Shown here piece after piece: positions 34,391-44,918 of a DNA stretch of 64,000 bases. Within the stretch, counting starts at the first letter, position 1. The number at the start of each line of letters is the position of its first letter. The position numbers and the translations under genes were made by a program. Origin of the DNA: Ignavibacteria bacterium (lineage in GTDB: Bacteria; Bacteroidota; Ignavibacteria; Kapaibacteriales; UBA2268). The DNA lies in the NCBI GenBank assembly GCA_026416955.1, contig JAOAEE010000065.1:1-64000 (forward strand), read 5' to 3'. Below the pieces are notes generated by a model. It ran no database searches. It had not been told where the DNA came from and saw only the letters and a program-made list of their open reading frames with translations.

Positions 34391-35653
34391 TTATCCTTTT
34401 ATTTGTAAAAACTTTGGTTTTTCCAAATCGAATTTAGTAGATTTTCGGTTTGTTTTTAGTAACAGGTACCCAAATACAACTCCAAATATACCAAAAAATG
34501 AGAAAATCCACATCCCGGGAAGGTAACTATTTGTAACTTCATTAACATATCCAATAAGAATATTTGTGGAAAATAGACCAATATTTTGTACCATTGTCAT
34601 TACTCCATATGCAGTTCCTAATTTTTCCTCATCAACAACGTATGCTACCGAGGGCCACATTACAGCTGGAATTAGTGAAAAAGCAATACCCATAATCGAC
34701 ATTGGAATAAACAAAGAAATTTTAGTGTAACCCATTATCAAATAAACTGGAATAATTAATAAAGAACCTAATATCATCAACTTAGCTCTTTTTCCAAATT
34801 TATCAGCAAGTAACCCAAAAAGTGGTGTCATAATCATTGCAGAAAGTGTTAAAATACTTGAAAGGAAACCAGCAAATTCTCGGGAAACGTTGTGAACCTC
34901 TTGAAAAAATTTGATTGCGAAGGTTTGGAATGGAAACATAGCAGAATAAAATGTAACACAAAGTAAAGTTATGAACCAGAAAGCAGGACCAAATTTGAAT
35001 GCTTCTCTAATAATAACTTTATCTTGTTTTTGTTCTTTTTGCAATTTATATTTTTTTCGTGCCCAAATATCGAGAAAAAAATATGTTAGAACAGCAATTA
35101 CTGAAACTAAGGATGCAACAAAAGAAATAAGCAAAGGTCCTTGCCAACTATTGTATAGTGATTTCGCCCAAGTAGGTGAATTAAGCGCGGCGAAGGAACC
35201 TAATCTGGCGATTGTTAAGTTCAACCCAAAAGCAAAAGACAATTCTTTCCCTTTGAACCATTTTGCAAGAGTTGTAGTTATCGAAACAATCAAAGATTCA
35301 GCACCTAAACCAAAAATCAGCCTACCGATAGCCATTGTTACAATGTCGCCTTTGATAAATGTCATAAAAGAACCTATCATACACAACGAGGAGAAAAGCA
35401 GATTTGCTTTTCTTGTTCCAATCCTATCAATAATCATTCCTCCAATAGCAACCATAATAATATTAGGTAGGCTGTAGATTCCTTGGAGCAATCCAATGTT
35501 GTCGTCGGTGAAATTTAATTGTTTTGCCAAAACATCTGCCAGCGGGGAAATAGAGTCGTAGACATAGTAATTTCCAAACATTGCAATTGAAATAACTGCG
35601 AGCACGAACCATCGCAATGCAACTGGTGGTTCGAGTAATTCAAAATTATTCAT
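34391..35653 (-). CDS. major facilitator superfamily transporter
   Basis: Inner-membrane secondary carrier, 420 aa with twelve predicted helices. It has the loop 2-3 MFS motif GGMIIDRIGTRKA and a matching LLADKFGKRAK between helices 8 and 9. The Asp-free central loop is short (KLQKEQKQDKV). The substrate cannot be read off; anion or sugar-phosphate type carriers look similar. It is translated in a row with the M29-like peptidase (5-base gap) and after the YfhO-like gene (14-base gap). Confidence 0.88.
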   Translation of the reverse strand: MNNFELLEPPVALRWFVLAVISIAMFGNYYVYDSISPLADVLAKQLNFTDDNIGLLQGIYSLPNIIMVAIGGMIIDRIGTRKANLLFSSLCMIGSFMTFIKGDIVTMAIGRLIFGLGAESLIVSITTTLAKWFKGKELSFAFGLNLTIARLGSFAALNSPTWAKSLYNSWQGPLLISFVASLVSVIAVLTYFFLDIWARKKYKLQKEQKQDKVIIREAFKFGPAFWFITLLCVTFYSAMFPFQTFAIKFFQEVHNVSREFAGFLSSILTLSAMIMTPLFGLLADKFGKRAKLMILGSLLIIPVYLIMGYTKISLFIPMSIMGIAFSLIPAVMWPSVAYVVDEEKLGTAYGVMTMVQNIGLFSTNILIGYVNEVTNSYLPGMWIFSFFGIFGVVFGYLLLKTNRKSTKFDLEKPKFLQIKG

Positions 35654-35667
35654 TTGTTCTTCCTTTA

Positions 35668-38013
35668 CTATTTGTGTTCTTTTGGGATAATAATATGAAG
35701 ATGTTTTCCGATTTCAATTCTATAAAATATTACTAATCCAACTATTGAAAGCATCAAAGTGCTAAGAGTTATTAATAAACCAAGATTAAAAGCACTTGAT
35801 TCATATTTCATTTCTAATGTATGTTCCCCTTTGGGTATTTCTACGGCACGGAAACAATAGTTTGCACGGTAAACGGGAAATTCAATTCCATCAACATAGG
35901 CTTTCCAATCTGGGTACCAAATTTCACTCAATACAAGAAGAGCCGATTTATTTGTTTTTACCCTATATTTAAAATAATTGTTACTGTAGAATAAGCAAAT
36001 AACTGATGTTTCGTTCTTTATTGTATCAATACTGTTCTTAACAAATTGGGGTTCTTGTTCAAGAACCACTGTTTTTCTGTATTCTAATGGGGTCTTTTGC
36101 ATAAAATTTTTAATCTCGGTCTCTTTCACGACTATGAAACTATCTACAAACCAAGCTCTTGGGAAATAATTCCCCCTTTCTACAAAACCCCAAGTTCCTT
36201 TTTCGAGGTCAACTTTTACTTCGTATTTAACATTATATAAGTCGTTAACTTGTTTTGTGCTCGGAAGTGGTGGAAGTACTCTTTCAAGTATTAAAGGGTT
36301 ATAACCATCTATAAGCATAATTTCATCGATTAAGCCTTGATTCCTTTGCAATGCCATAAATCTAATTGGTTCGTACAATCTGGAACTAACGCGGAAAATT
36401 TCATTAGGCAATTTTGGTGTCAACATTGCTTTGATTTCTGGTTTTATTTCGTAGATTTTTTCTGGATTGTTGGGATTTCTGTTAAAATCGGAACCTATAA
36501 TATAAAGGTCAATGAAAACAAGAGAAGCAAGCACAATACCAGCAACTGCTGGAGTAATAATTGCTCTATTTAAAAGTATACCAATAGTTGCAATAATTAG
36601 AATTAGAACTAATGCAAAACTTCCAGAATCCTTAATAATTTGATGAGCAATAACCGGGGCATTAAAAATGTCGATAAAACTTCCAGATGCTGCAAGAAGG
36701 GTAATTACAAAGGCAAGAACTAATGGGATTAAAAATTTAATAAGTGTTTCCTTTTTAAAAGATTCTTTCCAAAGAAAATCGAAACCAAAACCTGAAAGTA
36801 TTGTCATTCCAAGAACAGCAAAAAACATCATTCTTCCTGGGTTTCTAAAAATACCGAAATAGGGTAAGTTGTAAAATAAGTCGAAGATAGGGCTTCCACT
36901 TCCCAAAGAGTAAAGAAATCCAAAAACGACTAAAATTGCAAAAAGAATGATAAAACGATTTTTGTAACCCATTAGAATAGCAAATAAACCTAATATCGCA
37001 GAAGTAACACCAAAATAATAAACAGTTTCCCAGAAAAAATGAATTTGCAATTCGCCCCCAAAACGCAAATAGAATGTTGAGTTATCCAACTGTGAACCTT
37101 CGACCCAACCAAATAGTTTAGGAACAATAGCAGTGTAGATTTGTTTAAATTGCAAAGCACCTTCCGTCGCTTTCTGGTAAGAAACCTCGTTGCGTTGTGC
37201 ATACTTGGATAAATCCTTGGATGGTAAATATTGGATAGCAAAAATTCCAAAGCCTATAGCAAAGGGAATAAAAAATAGAGAAACTGCCCGAAGTATTTGC
37301 AATAGTTTAAATTTTTCTTTTAAATAAAAAATTAGAAGGTAAATACCAACAATTCCTAATAAGGTAACAACATACAATGTTGTTTGAGGGTGCCCGGAAA
37401 GCAATGTAAAACCAAGAATAATTCCAGACAAAATTGAATAATAAATTTTGTTTTCTTCGAATGATTTTATGAAAAAAAATAAAATGAGGGGTAGCCAAGT
37501 TAAGTGGTAAACTATCATTGGATGGATAATGTGGGCTACCATCAACATAGAAAAAGAGTAGGAAACAGCGGAAATAATTGAACCATAAGACGAGATTTTA
37601 AAAAACCTCGACAAAAAATAAACATTTATTTGGGAGATGAGAAAGTGCAAAATAATTATTATTTCGAGTGCAAGGACTGGTAGATTGGTACCAGATAATG
37701 TAAACAAAGACAAAACTCTATTGAAAAAATAAAAGAAACCTACTTGGATATCAGCAAGAAATGGCATACCAGCAAAAGTAAAAGGGTTCCAAAATGGTAT
37801 TTCGCCCTTTGCAAAGGTCTTTGCCGAAAAACTTTGGACTGGAAAAACATATTCTACGAAATCTTCCCAGAAAAAGGACTTGTAGAGAATTTGGTCGTGA
37901 AAGAAAATTAGAGTTGTTGTGACAAATATTAAAAATATCAACCAAAAAGGGAGCGTTTTTGGTTCTTTGATTGCTAAAATTACCTTTTTTTTCCTTTGTG
38001 AGGTTTTAGTCAT
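35668..38013 (-). CDS. YfhO-like multi-pass membrane protein
   Basis: 781 aa. About twelve membrane helices fill residues 20-530, and a beta-rich extracytoplasmic domain covers about 540-740 before a last helix. The first loop carries D-FVEYVFPVQ and PFWNPFTFAG, the acidic loop pattern of GT-C glycosyltransferase relatives in the YfhO family. It probably uses a lipid-linked sugar at the outer face of the membrane to modify cell-envelope polymers; that role is taken from the family. It lies 12 bases after a methyltransferase gene and 14 before the MFS gene. Confidence 0.85.
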   Translation of the reverse strand: MTKTSQRKKKVILAIKEPKTLPFWLIFLIFVTTTLIFFHDQILYKSFFWEDFVEYVFPVQSFSAKTFAKGEIPFWNPFTFAGMPFLADIQVGFFYFFNRVLSLFTLSGTNLPVLALEIIIILHFLISQINVYFLSRFFKISSYGSIISAVSYSFSMLMVAHIIHPMIVYHLTWLPLILFFFIKSFEENKIYYSILSGIILGFTLLSGHPQTTLYVVTLLGIVGIYLLIFYLKEKFKLLQILRAVSLFFIPFAIGFGIFAIQYLPSKDLSKYAQRNEVSYQKATEGALQFKQIYTAIVPKLFGWVEGSQLDNSTFYLRFGGELQIHFFWETVYYFGVTSAILGLFAILMGYKNRFIILFAILVVFGFLYSLGSGSPIFDLFYNLPYFGIFRNPGRMMFFAVLGMTILSGFGFDFLWKESFKKETLIKFLIPLVLAFVITLLAASGSFIDIFNAPVIAHQIIKDSGSFALVLILIIATIGILLNRAIITPAVAGIVLASLVFIDLYIIGSDFNRNPNNPEKIYEIKPEIKAMLTPKLPNEIFRVSSRLYEPIRFMALQRNQGLIDEIMLIDGYNPLILERVLPPLPSTKQVNDLYNVKYEVKVDLEKGTWGFVERGNYFPRAWFVDSFIVVKETEIKNFMQKTPLEYRKTVVLEQEPQFVKNSIDTIKNETSVICLFYSNNYFKYRVKTNKSALLVLSEIWYPDWKAYVDGIEFPVYRANYCFRAVEIPKGEHTLEMKYESSAFNLGLLITLSTLMLSIVGLVIFYRIEIGKHLHIIIPKEHK

Positions 38014-38025
38014 ATTATTACCGAT

Positions 38026-38751
38026 TTATTTTTTTGCAATTGCAATCAATGACAAACCAAATGGAAATTTAAATTTTGTTAATACTTTTTTTTCTAACAA
38101 GAAAATATTGGTAAAAATCTTATTTAGGCTTTCAGGGACTGGGTCGACTGGTTGGATAGTGTCTTTTTTTCCATTGAATTTCATTAATCTTTTTATTACA
38201 GCAGGAATAAAAAGGAAAAAATTGAAATATGAAATGAAACGCACATCAAAACCACATTTTTCAAGCAATTCCTTTAGTTGTTTTTTTGTATATCTTCTTT
38301 TATGCATATGGATAATATCGTGATTACTCCAAAGCCACATAAATGCTGGTACAGTTAATATTAGCCATCCAGAACTATCGAGAATGCTGTGAAGTTTTAT
38401 TAGTGTTTGATAGTCGTCTTCTATATGTTCAATTACATCGAGGGCGAAAATTCCCTTGATTTGATAATCATTTGGAGCAAAATCCTCTATAGTAGATTGA
38501 TAAACAAAATTTAGACCTCTTTTTCGACAATAATCTATTGCAATTGGTGATGGGTCGAGACAAATCACATCATATTTCTTTGAAAGCAGGAATGCAAATC
38601 CCCCTGTACCACAACCAAAATCGAGAACACAATCTCCTTCCATTAAATTTGTGATTTTGTTTGTAATGTGCAAAACTATCTGGTTTCTGGCAACAAACCA
38701 CCAATATTTATCTTCCAATTCAAAGTTTGTCCTATAAACTTCTTCAAACAT
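38026..38751 (-). CDS. class I SAM-dependent methyltransferase
   Basis: 241 aa with a Rossmann-fold SAM site: motif I VLDFGCGTGGFA, then an acidic residue in CLDPSP, and a later DVIEHIEDD segment. The last 60 residues hold a hydrophobic stretch (ISYFNFFLFIPAVI), as in envelope- or lipid-linked methyltransferases of this kind. Its place before the YfhO-like protein suggests a shared role in polysaccharide or lipid-sugar modification. The substrate is unknown. Confidence 0.87.
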   Translation of the reverse strand: MFEEVYRTNFELEDKYWWFVARNQIVLHITNKITNLMEGDCVLDFGCGTGGFAFLLSKKYDVICLDPSPIAIDYCRKRGLNFVYQSTIEDFAPNDYQIKGIFALDVIEHIEDDYQTLIKLHSILDSSGWLILTVPAFMWLWSNHDIIHMHKRRYTKKQLKELLEKCGFDVRFISYFNFFLFIPAVIKRLMKFNGKKDTIQPVDPVPESLNKIFTNIFLLEKKVLTKFKFPFGLSLIAIAKK

Positions 38752-38827
38752 TTATTAATTAATATTGTTTTTGAAAATGTAAATTAAACCTTATGTGTTA
38801 ATAAAACAAAACCTACCAAATATACGC

Positions 38828-40222
38828 TCAATCAAATTTCCACTCTTTCTGTTTTCTCAACCTATTTTCGAGACCATTTTTTTTCAATAATTCTATGACA
38901 TCATTTCGACTTAGGCGCGGGAAATTGACTTTGGAATTAGCAAGTTCGTAAACAAGGAGGGAAATAATCCCAGATGAGTTAGAAATGTATTTTTTATTTA
39001 CCTTATCGAAAGTATCTCCAAAATCGTGATAATGGTGGTACATATATTCTTCCATCCAACCAAGAGGTGTAATAGAGGGAATACCTTCGAACATAAAATA
39101 CATATGGTCGCTGTTTGTCCAAGGTCGGTTTACAATCCCATCTTTTAAGTTGAAACCATCCAAAGAATTAACTATTGCCCGAGTTATTGAGTCTAATGAA
39201 TTGAAACCCATTATGTTGAATCCAGTGGGGTCTCCAGGCATATCAAGGTTTACCATCAGCACAACTTCGTCTTTATGTTTTTCAACATATCTTTTTGAGC
39301 CCCAAAGGCCAAGTTCTTCGGCATTGAACCAGACTATTTCTATGGTATAATAATTATTCTTAAATCTTGATAAATTTCTTGCAATTTCATAAAGAACTGC
39401 TATTCCAACGCCATTATCTACTCCACCTTGACTTATGTCCCAAGAATCGAAATGACCACCAACAACAATCTTTTTTGATGTTTTACCCGGAATAGTTAGA
39501 ATAGCATTTTTTGAATTTGTTTCAATACAATAAGAATTGCTTTTAACTTTTATGATGGGCTCAATATTTCGGATAAGAAGCCTTTTTAATAGTTGGCCAT
39601 CTTCGTATGTAATACTGAATGCTGGAATTGGGTTGGGATTGCCTTGAAAGTTTCCAACACCAGCAAGAACTAAACCACCAGGTTTATCATTCATAAACAG
39701 AATTGCTTTTGCACCTTTTTCCGAAGCAATTTCGATAGCTTCGTAGCGAAGAAGTTCCTCGCGATTTTTAGGACGTTCTTGTGTTACTAATACAATTTTT
39801 CCTTTTACATCAATTCCTTTGTAGTCATCTTCGTAACCAAAATTGGCAAAAACAACAGGAGCTTCGATTGTATTGCTAATTGTGTTAAATCCAAGTGCAA
39901 CGAACCTAAAGAATTTGAAAAAGGGCTTAACCAAGATAACGGAGTCGGAACCACGTACCCAGCCAGGGAAATTAAATTCTTCAAACCTTATTTTTAAGTT
40001 GTCCTTTAAACCCTCTTCAATGAGAATTTTTAAAGCTTTTTCATTTTCAAAGGAACCAGCAAGTCGGCCCCCCGCTTCATCACATATCCTTTGAAGGAGA
40101 AAGTATCCCCGATTTTGGAAATAAGAAAAAGTTAAAATATCTTTCCAATCCGAAAGTTGTGAAAATGATAACTGGTTAGTTAGGAAGATAAAATAAAAAA
40201 TAAGAATGAATTTCCTTTTCAA
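38828..40222 (-). CDS. exported M28-family zinc aminopeptidase with PA domain
   Basis: Secreted metallopeptidase of 464 aa that probably removes N-terminal residues from peptides. A signal peptide (MKRKFILIFYFIFL) is followed by a protease-associated insert at about 110-240 and the M28 catalytic core. Zinc ligands and catalytic acids are visible: His in GGHFDSWD, Asp in GGVDNGVG, the EE pair in NAEELGLWG, Asp in NLDMPGD, and a late His in HYHDFGDT. The full set suggests an active enzyme. It overlaps the hemerythrin gene upstream by four bases, so the two share a transcript. Confidence 0.92.
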   Translation of the reverse strand: MKRKFILIFYFIFLTNQLSFSQLSDWKDILTFSYFQNRGYFLLQRICDEAGGRLAGSFENEKALKILIEEGLKDNLKIRFEEFNFPGWVRGSDSVILVKPFFKFFRFVALGFNTISNTIEAPVVFANFGYEDDYKGIDVKGKIVLVTQERPKNREELLRYEAIEIASEKGAKAILFMNDKPGGLVLAGVGNFQGNPNPIPAFSITYEDGQLLKRLLIRNIEPIIKVKSNSYCIETNSKNAILTIPGKTSKKIVVGGHFDSWDISQGGVDNGVGIAVLYEIARNLSRFKNNYYTIEIVWFNAEELGLWGSKRYVEKHKDEVVLMVNLDMPGDPTGFNIMGFNSLDSITRAIVNSLDGFNLKDGIVNRPWTNSDHMYFMFEGIPSITPLGWMEEYMYHHYHDFGDTFDKVNKKYISNSSGIISLLVYELANSKVNFPRLSRNDVIELLKKNGLENRLRKQKEWKFD

Positions 40223-40626
40223 TTCATTCCCTTTTCATTCAGGAACTTACCAAATTTTTTATCTTTTATTATTATGTGGTCCATAAGCCAGTTACGTAGG
40301 AAATTCATAATTTGGATTGACAAAACTGCTTTTCCGGAATTAAAATCTTCGTAAAACCTTTTAACTTCGTCCGTAAGTTTTTCGTGTTCGTATCGGTGTT
40401 GTTCATATTCGTCGTATTGATACTTAATCATATACTCTTCTTCGGTTTTGAAATGTGTATTTACATATTGAATTAGTTCAAAAAGTACTTTCCCTAAAAC
40501 TTCCTTGCCTTTTCCCGCACCCATTGCATCATTTAATTCATTGATAATATTGACAAGTCGCTTGTGTTGATTATCGATAATTGCAACTCCAACCGAATAA
40601 GAGTCATTCCAAGTTATGAATGACAT
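40219..40626 (-). CDS. bacteriohemerythrin
   Basis: Small di-iron, oxygen-binding protein, 135 aa, cytosolic. All seven iron ligands of the family are visible: His21, His58, Glu62, His77, His81, His117 and Asp122. It may store, carry or sense oxygen. The gene leads a two-gene unit with the M28 peptidase and is divergent from sppA. A GGAGGTAG ribosome-binding site precedes its ATG. Confidence 0.95.
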   Translation of the reverse strand: MSFITWNDSYSVGVAIIDNQHKRLVNIINELNDAMGAGKGKEVLGKVLFELIQYVNTHFKTEEEYMIKYQYDEYEQHRYEHEKLTDEVKRFYEDFNSGKAVLSIQIMNFLRNWLMDHIIIKDKKFGKFLNEKGMN

Positions 40627-40656
40627 ACTACCTCCGAGTTGTGATTTTTAACGAAA

Positions 40657-40669
40657 TTGCAATTTAAAA
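40657..40669 (-). promoter_or_regulatory. TTTTAAATTGCAA element before bacteriohemerythrin
   Basis: Identical 13-mer to the one before sucD and also ending 31 bases from the ATG. The overlapping AAATTGCAATTT (40654-40665) is a perfect 12-bp palindrome. It may be a promoter core or operator. Confidence 0.35.
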
Positions 40670-40745
40670 AAAGTTTTTTAACTTTTTTCTTTCTATTACC
40701 CAATTAATGACTTTTTCTTCATTGTAAAGAGTAACAAAATATTTT

Positions 40746-40759
40746 AAATTACGTAATTT
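40746..40759. promoter_or_regulatory. 14-bp palindrome before sppA
   Basis: AAATTACGTAATTT is a perfect palindrome 22 bases before the sppA ATG. Its right half overlaps TAATTTG, a near -7 box. It could be an operator for a dimeric regulator; AT-rich palindromes also occur by chance. Confidence 0.3.
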
Positions 40760-40780
40760 GTTTTTTTAATTGAGGGAAAA

Positions 40781-42643
40781 ATGGAACAATTTTTACAAAA
40801 TTACCCAAATGTTCCAGCACAAAAGCGTCGTTCTCGTTGGTGGGTTCCTGTTGTAATTATTGGAGTAGTAGTACTTTTCTTTTTTGTTGTTTTTCTTGCA
40901 ATTGTTTCTTCAATCGGTTCTTTGTTTCAAAAAGAGCCAGTTTTAGTTCGAAACAATAGTGTATTAGTAATTAATTTAAACATACCAGTTAATGAATATA
41001 CTGGTGAATCTCTCGGCTCAATTCTTTCAACCGAAGAGACATTTACATTTTACGATTTACTTAGTGCTATAAAAAATGCATCAATCGATAATAAGATAAA
41101 AGGGATTTATCTTCGATGTTCTAATTCGCTTTTAGGATGGGCAAAAAGGGTAGAATTTGTCGAGGCACTTCGAAAATTCAAAGAATCTGGTAAGTTTGTT
41201 TATGCTTATCTTGAACTTGGTAACGAGAGTGATTATTATTTAGCTCTACCAGCGGACAAAATTTTTCTTGCACGAGAAGGTGCTTTGGAAATGAATGGAT
41301 TCGGACTTTCCGCATTATTTCTAAAAGGATTATTCGATAAAATTGGTATTGAGTATTATGTTCAACAATTTGAAGATTTTAAGTCTGCTGGTGAAACATT
41401 TTCTCGTTCTAAATTTAGCGATAGTGCACGATTAGCATACAAAGATTTACTTCAACAAAGACTCCAAATTTTTCTCGATGGTGTTGAAAAATACAGAGGT
41501 TTCAAAAGAGAAAACATAATTCAAATATTTAAGCGAGGAGTATATTCTCCCGATTCTCTACTTGCTCTTGGAATTGTTGATTCCTTATTAAATGATAACC
41601 AAGTAAAAGAGTTTATTCGTAGCGTTGTTCTTGGGAAGAAAGTCAAAATCGATTCAACAAAAGATAAAGTGAATTTTGTAAATGTTGTCGATTATATTAA
41701 TAGTCAAGAGTATTCCTCTTTGGGAAATGTTGATAAGGAGAACGCAATAGCTGTAGTTTATGCGTCTGGCCCAATTGTACAGAGAACACAAAAATCTCCT
41801 TTTAGTATGGATCTGGAAATAACACCTGACAATTTCATTAAAAACTTGAAAAAGGCAAGAGAGGATAAAAAAGTAAAGGCGATAATCATAAGAATAGATA
41901 GTCCCGGTGGTTCTGTGATTGCTTCCGATGAAATTTGGAACGAGATTGTAAAAACTAAAGCGATAAAGCCAGTTTATGCTTCGATGAGTGATGTTGCCGC
42001 TTCCGGGGGGTATTATATTGCAATGGCTTGCGATACAATAATTGCACATCCAGCGACAATTACTGGTTCGATTGGAGTTATTTCTATGATTCCAAATTTT
42101 AGTGGATTAATAAATAAACTTGGGGTTACTATCGATACTATTTCTACAAATCCCTCTGCACAAGATTTGAATTTATTTATTCCTTTTTCAAAAAGGCAAA
42201 AAGATAAATTAACTGAAGTCATCAAGCCGATTTACGATAGGTTCATTGAAAAAGTTGCGAAAAGTAGAAAGAAATCTTTCGAAGAAATTCATAAAGTTGC
42301 AAAAGGTCGTATTTGGACTGGAGAAAAAGCCTTGGAAAAAGGTTTAGTCGATGTTTTAGGTGGATTGAATGATGCTATAAATATTGCAAGTAAAAGAATT
42401 GGGGTGGTTAATCCAACGATTAAAAGGTATCCAAGACCAATGGATGAATTCGAAGTTTTACTAAAAATATTATCTAAGCAAAAGGACGAAGCTAATGTGA
42501 TAAACAACATCAGTGCAAAAAATATTATTAATTTATTCCCTATCGAATTAAGAATGCAAATCTTACAGTATCTTTGTCTTTATCAAACTACTCAGACTGA
42601 ACACATTTTGGCAATATTACCATATTTAATTTTGATTAGGTAA
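40781..42643 (+). CDS. sppA: signal peptide peptidase SppA, long (67K) type
   Basis: Membrane-anchored serine protease that cuts leftover signal peptides in the inner membrane. Its 620 aa have one N-terminal helix at about 22-45 (WWVPVVIIGVVVLFFFVVFL), then two related halves. The catalytic dyad is split between them: Lys201 in DFKSAGE and Ser408 in AASGGYY. Both are in the expected places. GAGGG before the ATG is the ribosome-binding site. The last 60 residues extend past the usual end and are Leu-rich. Its 3' end overlaps the convergent fcl gene by eight bases. Confidence 0.94.
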   Translation: MEQFLQNYPNVPAQKRRSRWWVPVVIIGVVVLFFFVVFLAIVSSIGSLFQKEPVLVRNNSVLVINLNIPVNEYTGESLGSILSTEETFTFYDLLSAIKNASIDNKIKGIYLRCSNSLLGWAKRVEFVEALRKFKESGKFVYAYLELGNESDYYLALPADKIFLAREGALEMNGFGLSALFLKGLFDKIGIEYYVQQFEDFKSAGETFSRSKFSDSARLAYKDLLQQRLQIFLDGVEKYRGFKRENIIQIFKRGVYSPDSLLALGIVDSLLNDNQVKEFIRSVVLGKKVKIDSTKDKVNFVNVVDYINSQEYSSLGNVDKENAIAVVYASGPIVQRTQKSPFSMDLEITPDNFIKNLKKAREDKKVKAIIIRIDSPGGSVIASDEIWNEIVKTKAIKPVYASMSDVAASGGYYIAMACDTIIAHPATITGSIGVISMIPNFSGLINKLGVTIDTISTNPSAQDLNLFIPFSKRQKDKLTEVIKPIYDRFIEKVAKSRKKSFEEIHKVAKGRIWTGEKALEKGLVDVLGGLNDAINIASKRIGVVNPTIKRYPRPMDEFEVLLKILSKQKDEANVINNISAKNIINLFPIELRMQILQYLCLYQTTQTEHILAILPYLILIR

Positions 42644-43718
42644 TTGCATTATTTAAAGAATTATAATAGTTTTTTACAACCCGTTCGATACCTTCTTTTA
42701 AGGTAGTTTTGGGATTCCAACCCAATTTTATTGCACGCGATACATCAAGTAACTTACGAGGTGTGCCTTCAGGTTTTTGAGGATTCCATCCTATTTCTCC
42801 TTCGAAACCAACTATCTTTTTTATTAATTCAGCAAGATTTTTAATGGAAATATCTTCGCCAGTTCCAATATTAATAAAAGGTTCCAAATCTTTGGCGTCG
42901 TAATTTTCAATAAAGTAGATACAAGCATCGGCCAAATCATCGACATAAAGAAACTCTCGCATTGCTTTGCCTTGTCCCCATAAAATTACTTTATTCCTGA
43001 AAATTCCAAGTGAACCAAGAGTTTGGATAATGTTTTCTTTAGTTAAGCTGTGAATTTTACTATCTATTCCAAAACCGATGGGTTTTGACTTGAAATCTTG
43101 CATAATTAAATCGAAATTTTCCTCCGAAAGGGCTTTTGCAAGAATAAATTTTCGAATAAGAGCAGGAAGAACGTGGGAGGTTTCAAGGTTGAAATTATCA
43201 TTCTCTCCAAAAAGGTTGGTTGGCATTAAAGAAATGAAGTTGGTGCCATATTGATAATTAAATGCTTGGCACATTTTGATTGCTGCTATTTTTGCAATTG
43301 CATAGGGTTCATTGGTTGGTTCTAAGGTGCCAGTTAATAAATATTCTTCTTTCAAAGGTTGGGGAGCATATTTAGGATATATGCAAGAAGACCCGAGATT
43401 CACTAATTTTTTTACTTCATATTTATACGAGGAGAATATCACGTTTGAAGCAATTAAAATGTTGTCGTAAATGAAGTCTGCTCGATATGTATTATTTGCA
43501 AGTATACCACCTACTTTTGCAGCGGCAAGGAAGACATAGTCGGGTTTTGTAGTTTCAAAAAATTCCTCAGTTTCTTTTTGTCTCCTTAGGTCTAATTCTT
43601 TCCTCGATGGAGTAAGTAGGTTAGTATAACCTTTTTCCAAGAGTTTTTTTGTTATTGCAGAACCAACTAAGCCTTTTGCTCCGGCAACAAAGATTTTGAA
43701 ATTGTTATCAGACTTCAT
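42636..43718 (-). CDS. fcl: GDP-L-fucose synthase
   Basis: Last step to GDP-L-fucose: epimerises and reduces GDP-4-keto-6-deoxymannose with NADPH. I start at the ATG at 43718 (360 aa), overlapping the gmd end; a TTG at 43733 is less likely. The Rossmann motif GAKGLVGSA and the SDR catalytic set, Ser in GSSCIYP and Tyr/Lys in PYAIAK, are present. It has an insert of about 45 residues at about 190-235 compared with the shorter E. coli enzyme; longer forms are familiar in Bacteroidetes. With gmd it supplies fucose for surface polysaccharide or glycoprotein. Confidence 0.94.
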   Translation of the reverse strand: MKSDNNFKIFVAGAKGLVGSAITKKLLEKGYTNLLTPSRKELDLRRQKETEEFFETTKPDYVFLAAAKVGGILANNTYRADFIYDNILIASNVIFSSYKYEVKKLVNLGSSCIYPKYAPQPLKEEYLLTGTLEPTNEPYAIAKIAAIKMCQAFNYQYGTNFISLMPTNLFGENDNFNLETSHVLPALIRKFILAKALSEENFDLIMQDFKSKPIGFGIDSKIHSLTKENIIQTLGSLGIFRNKVILWGQGKAMREFLYVDDLADACIYFIENYDAKDLEPFINIGTGEDISIKNLAELIKKIVGFEGEIGWNPQKPEGTPRKLLDVSRAIKLGWNPKTTLKEGIERVVKNYYNSLNNAIT

Positions 43719-44865
43719 TTTGAATGTCTTCAAGTTCTACAACTTTATGTTCAGTCCAAGCAAGCCCTTTTTGCTTTACTTTTTTATATCCTTCAAACTT
43801 AGGTTTAATCCCAACAAGAAGTAAATCGTAATCGACCATAATTTTAACGAGGTCTTCGAAAAGAATTTGGGGTTCCCACCCAAGAATTTTTTTTGCTTTA
43901 GTCGAATCTGCAAGCAAGAAATCAACTTCGGTGGGCCTAAAATATTTTTGTTTCAATTCGATAACAACATCCCCAGGATTGAAGATGTTCTCCCATTTTT
44001 TATCGAAACTTTTAATTAATCCGACCTCTTCGATTCCGTGCCCGCGCCATTCAATTTCTATTCCACAATACTCAAATGCTTTTTCTACAAATTCACGGAC
44101 AGAATGGCTTTCCCCAGTTCCAATTACAAAATCATCTGGTGCGTCGTTTTGTAATATTTTCCACATTACACGAACATATTCTGGTGCATATCCCCAATCC
44201 CTTCGTGCATCGAGATTGCCAAGAAAGATTTTCTTTTGTTTCCCAACTAAAACATTTGCTAACCCACGAGTTATTTTTCTTGTTACGAAAATTTCTCCTC
44301 TCCGGGGGCTTTCGTGATTGAAAAGAATTCCATTCGAGGCAAATAGCTTATATGCGTTTCTGTAATTAACGACCATCCAATAGGAATACAATTTTGAAAT
44401 CGCATAAGGACTTTGAGGAGCAAAGGTGGAATTTTCGTTTTGCGGTGGAGGTGTTTTTCCAAAAAGTTCAGAAGAAGAGGCTTGATAAAATTTTGTTTTG
44501 ATTCCGCTTCTTCTTATTGCTTCGAGAATTCTTGTAGTTCCAAGGCCTGTAATATTTCCAGTGTATTCTGGTAGTTCAAAAGAAACACGGACGTGGCTTT
44601 GTGCACCAAGATGATAAATTTCGTCGGGTTGGATATTGTAAATAATTTCGGTCAGTATGTTTGAATCGGATAGATCGCCGTAATGAAGCAACAAACGAGA
44701 ACTCGGATGTTCGATTGGGTCTTTGTAGATGTGGTCAATTCTGTGTGTGTTGAATGTGCTAGCTCGTCGGATTATACCGTGGACTTCGTAACCTAATTCC
44801 AACAAAAATTCAGCAAGATACGAGCCGTCTTGCCCTGTTATTCCAGTTATAAGTGCTTTTTTCAT
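43708..44865 (-). CDS. gmd: GDP-mannose 4,6-dehydratase
   Basis: First step from GDP-mannose to GDP-L-fucose or GDP-rhamnose. It has 385 aa with the NADP fold [13 protein letters not shown] at 8-20, the family segment [13 protein letters not shown], and the active-site set: Ser/Glu in ASSSELFG and Tyr/Lys in PYAISKLY. It overlaps fcl by 11 bases, so product and substrate pass between co-translated enzymes. The gene is divergent from the M15 peptidase gene, with only 53 bases between starts. Confidence 0.96.
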   Translation of the reverse strand: MKKALITGITGQDGSYLAEFLLELGYEVHGIIRRASTFNTHRIDHIYKDPIEHPSSRLLLHYGDLSDSNILTEIIYNIQPDEIYHLGAQSHVRVSFELPEYTGNITGLGTTRILEAIRRSGIKTKFYQASSSELFGKTPPPQNENSTFAPQSPYAISKLYSYWMVVNYRNAYKLFASNGILFNHESPRRGEIFVTRKITRGLANVLVGKQKKIFLGNLDARRDWGYAPEYVRVMWKILQNDAPDDFVIGTGESHSVREFVEKAFEYCGIEIEWRGHGIEEVGLIKSFDKKWENIFNPGDVVIELKQKYFRPTEVDFLLADSTKAKKILGWEPQILFEDLVKIMVDYDLLLVGIKPKFEGYKKVKQKGLAWTEHKVVELEDIQNEV

Positions 44866-44918
44866 AATATTTTGTAATTTAAATTTCTATTATTATTAAT
44901 TTCAAAAATAAAACAAAA

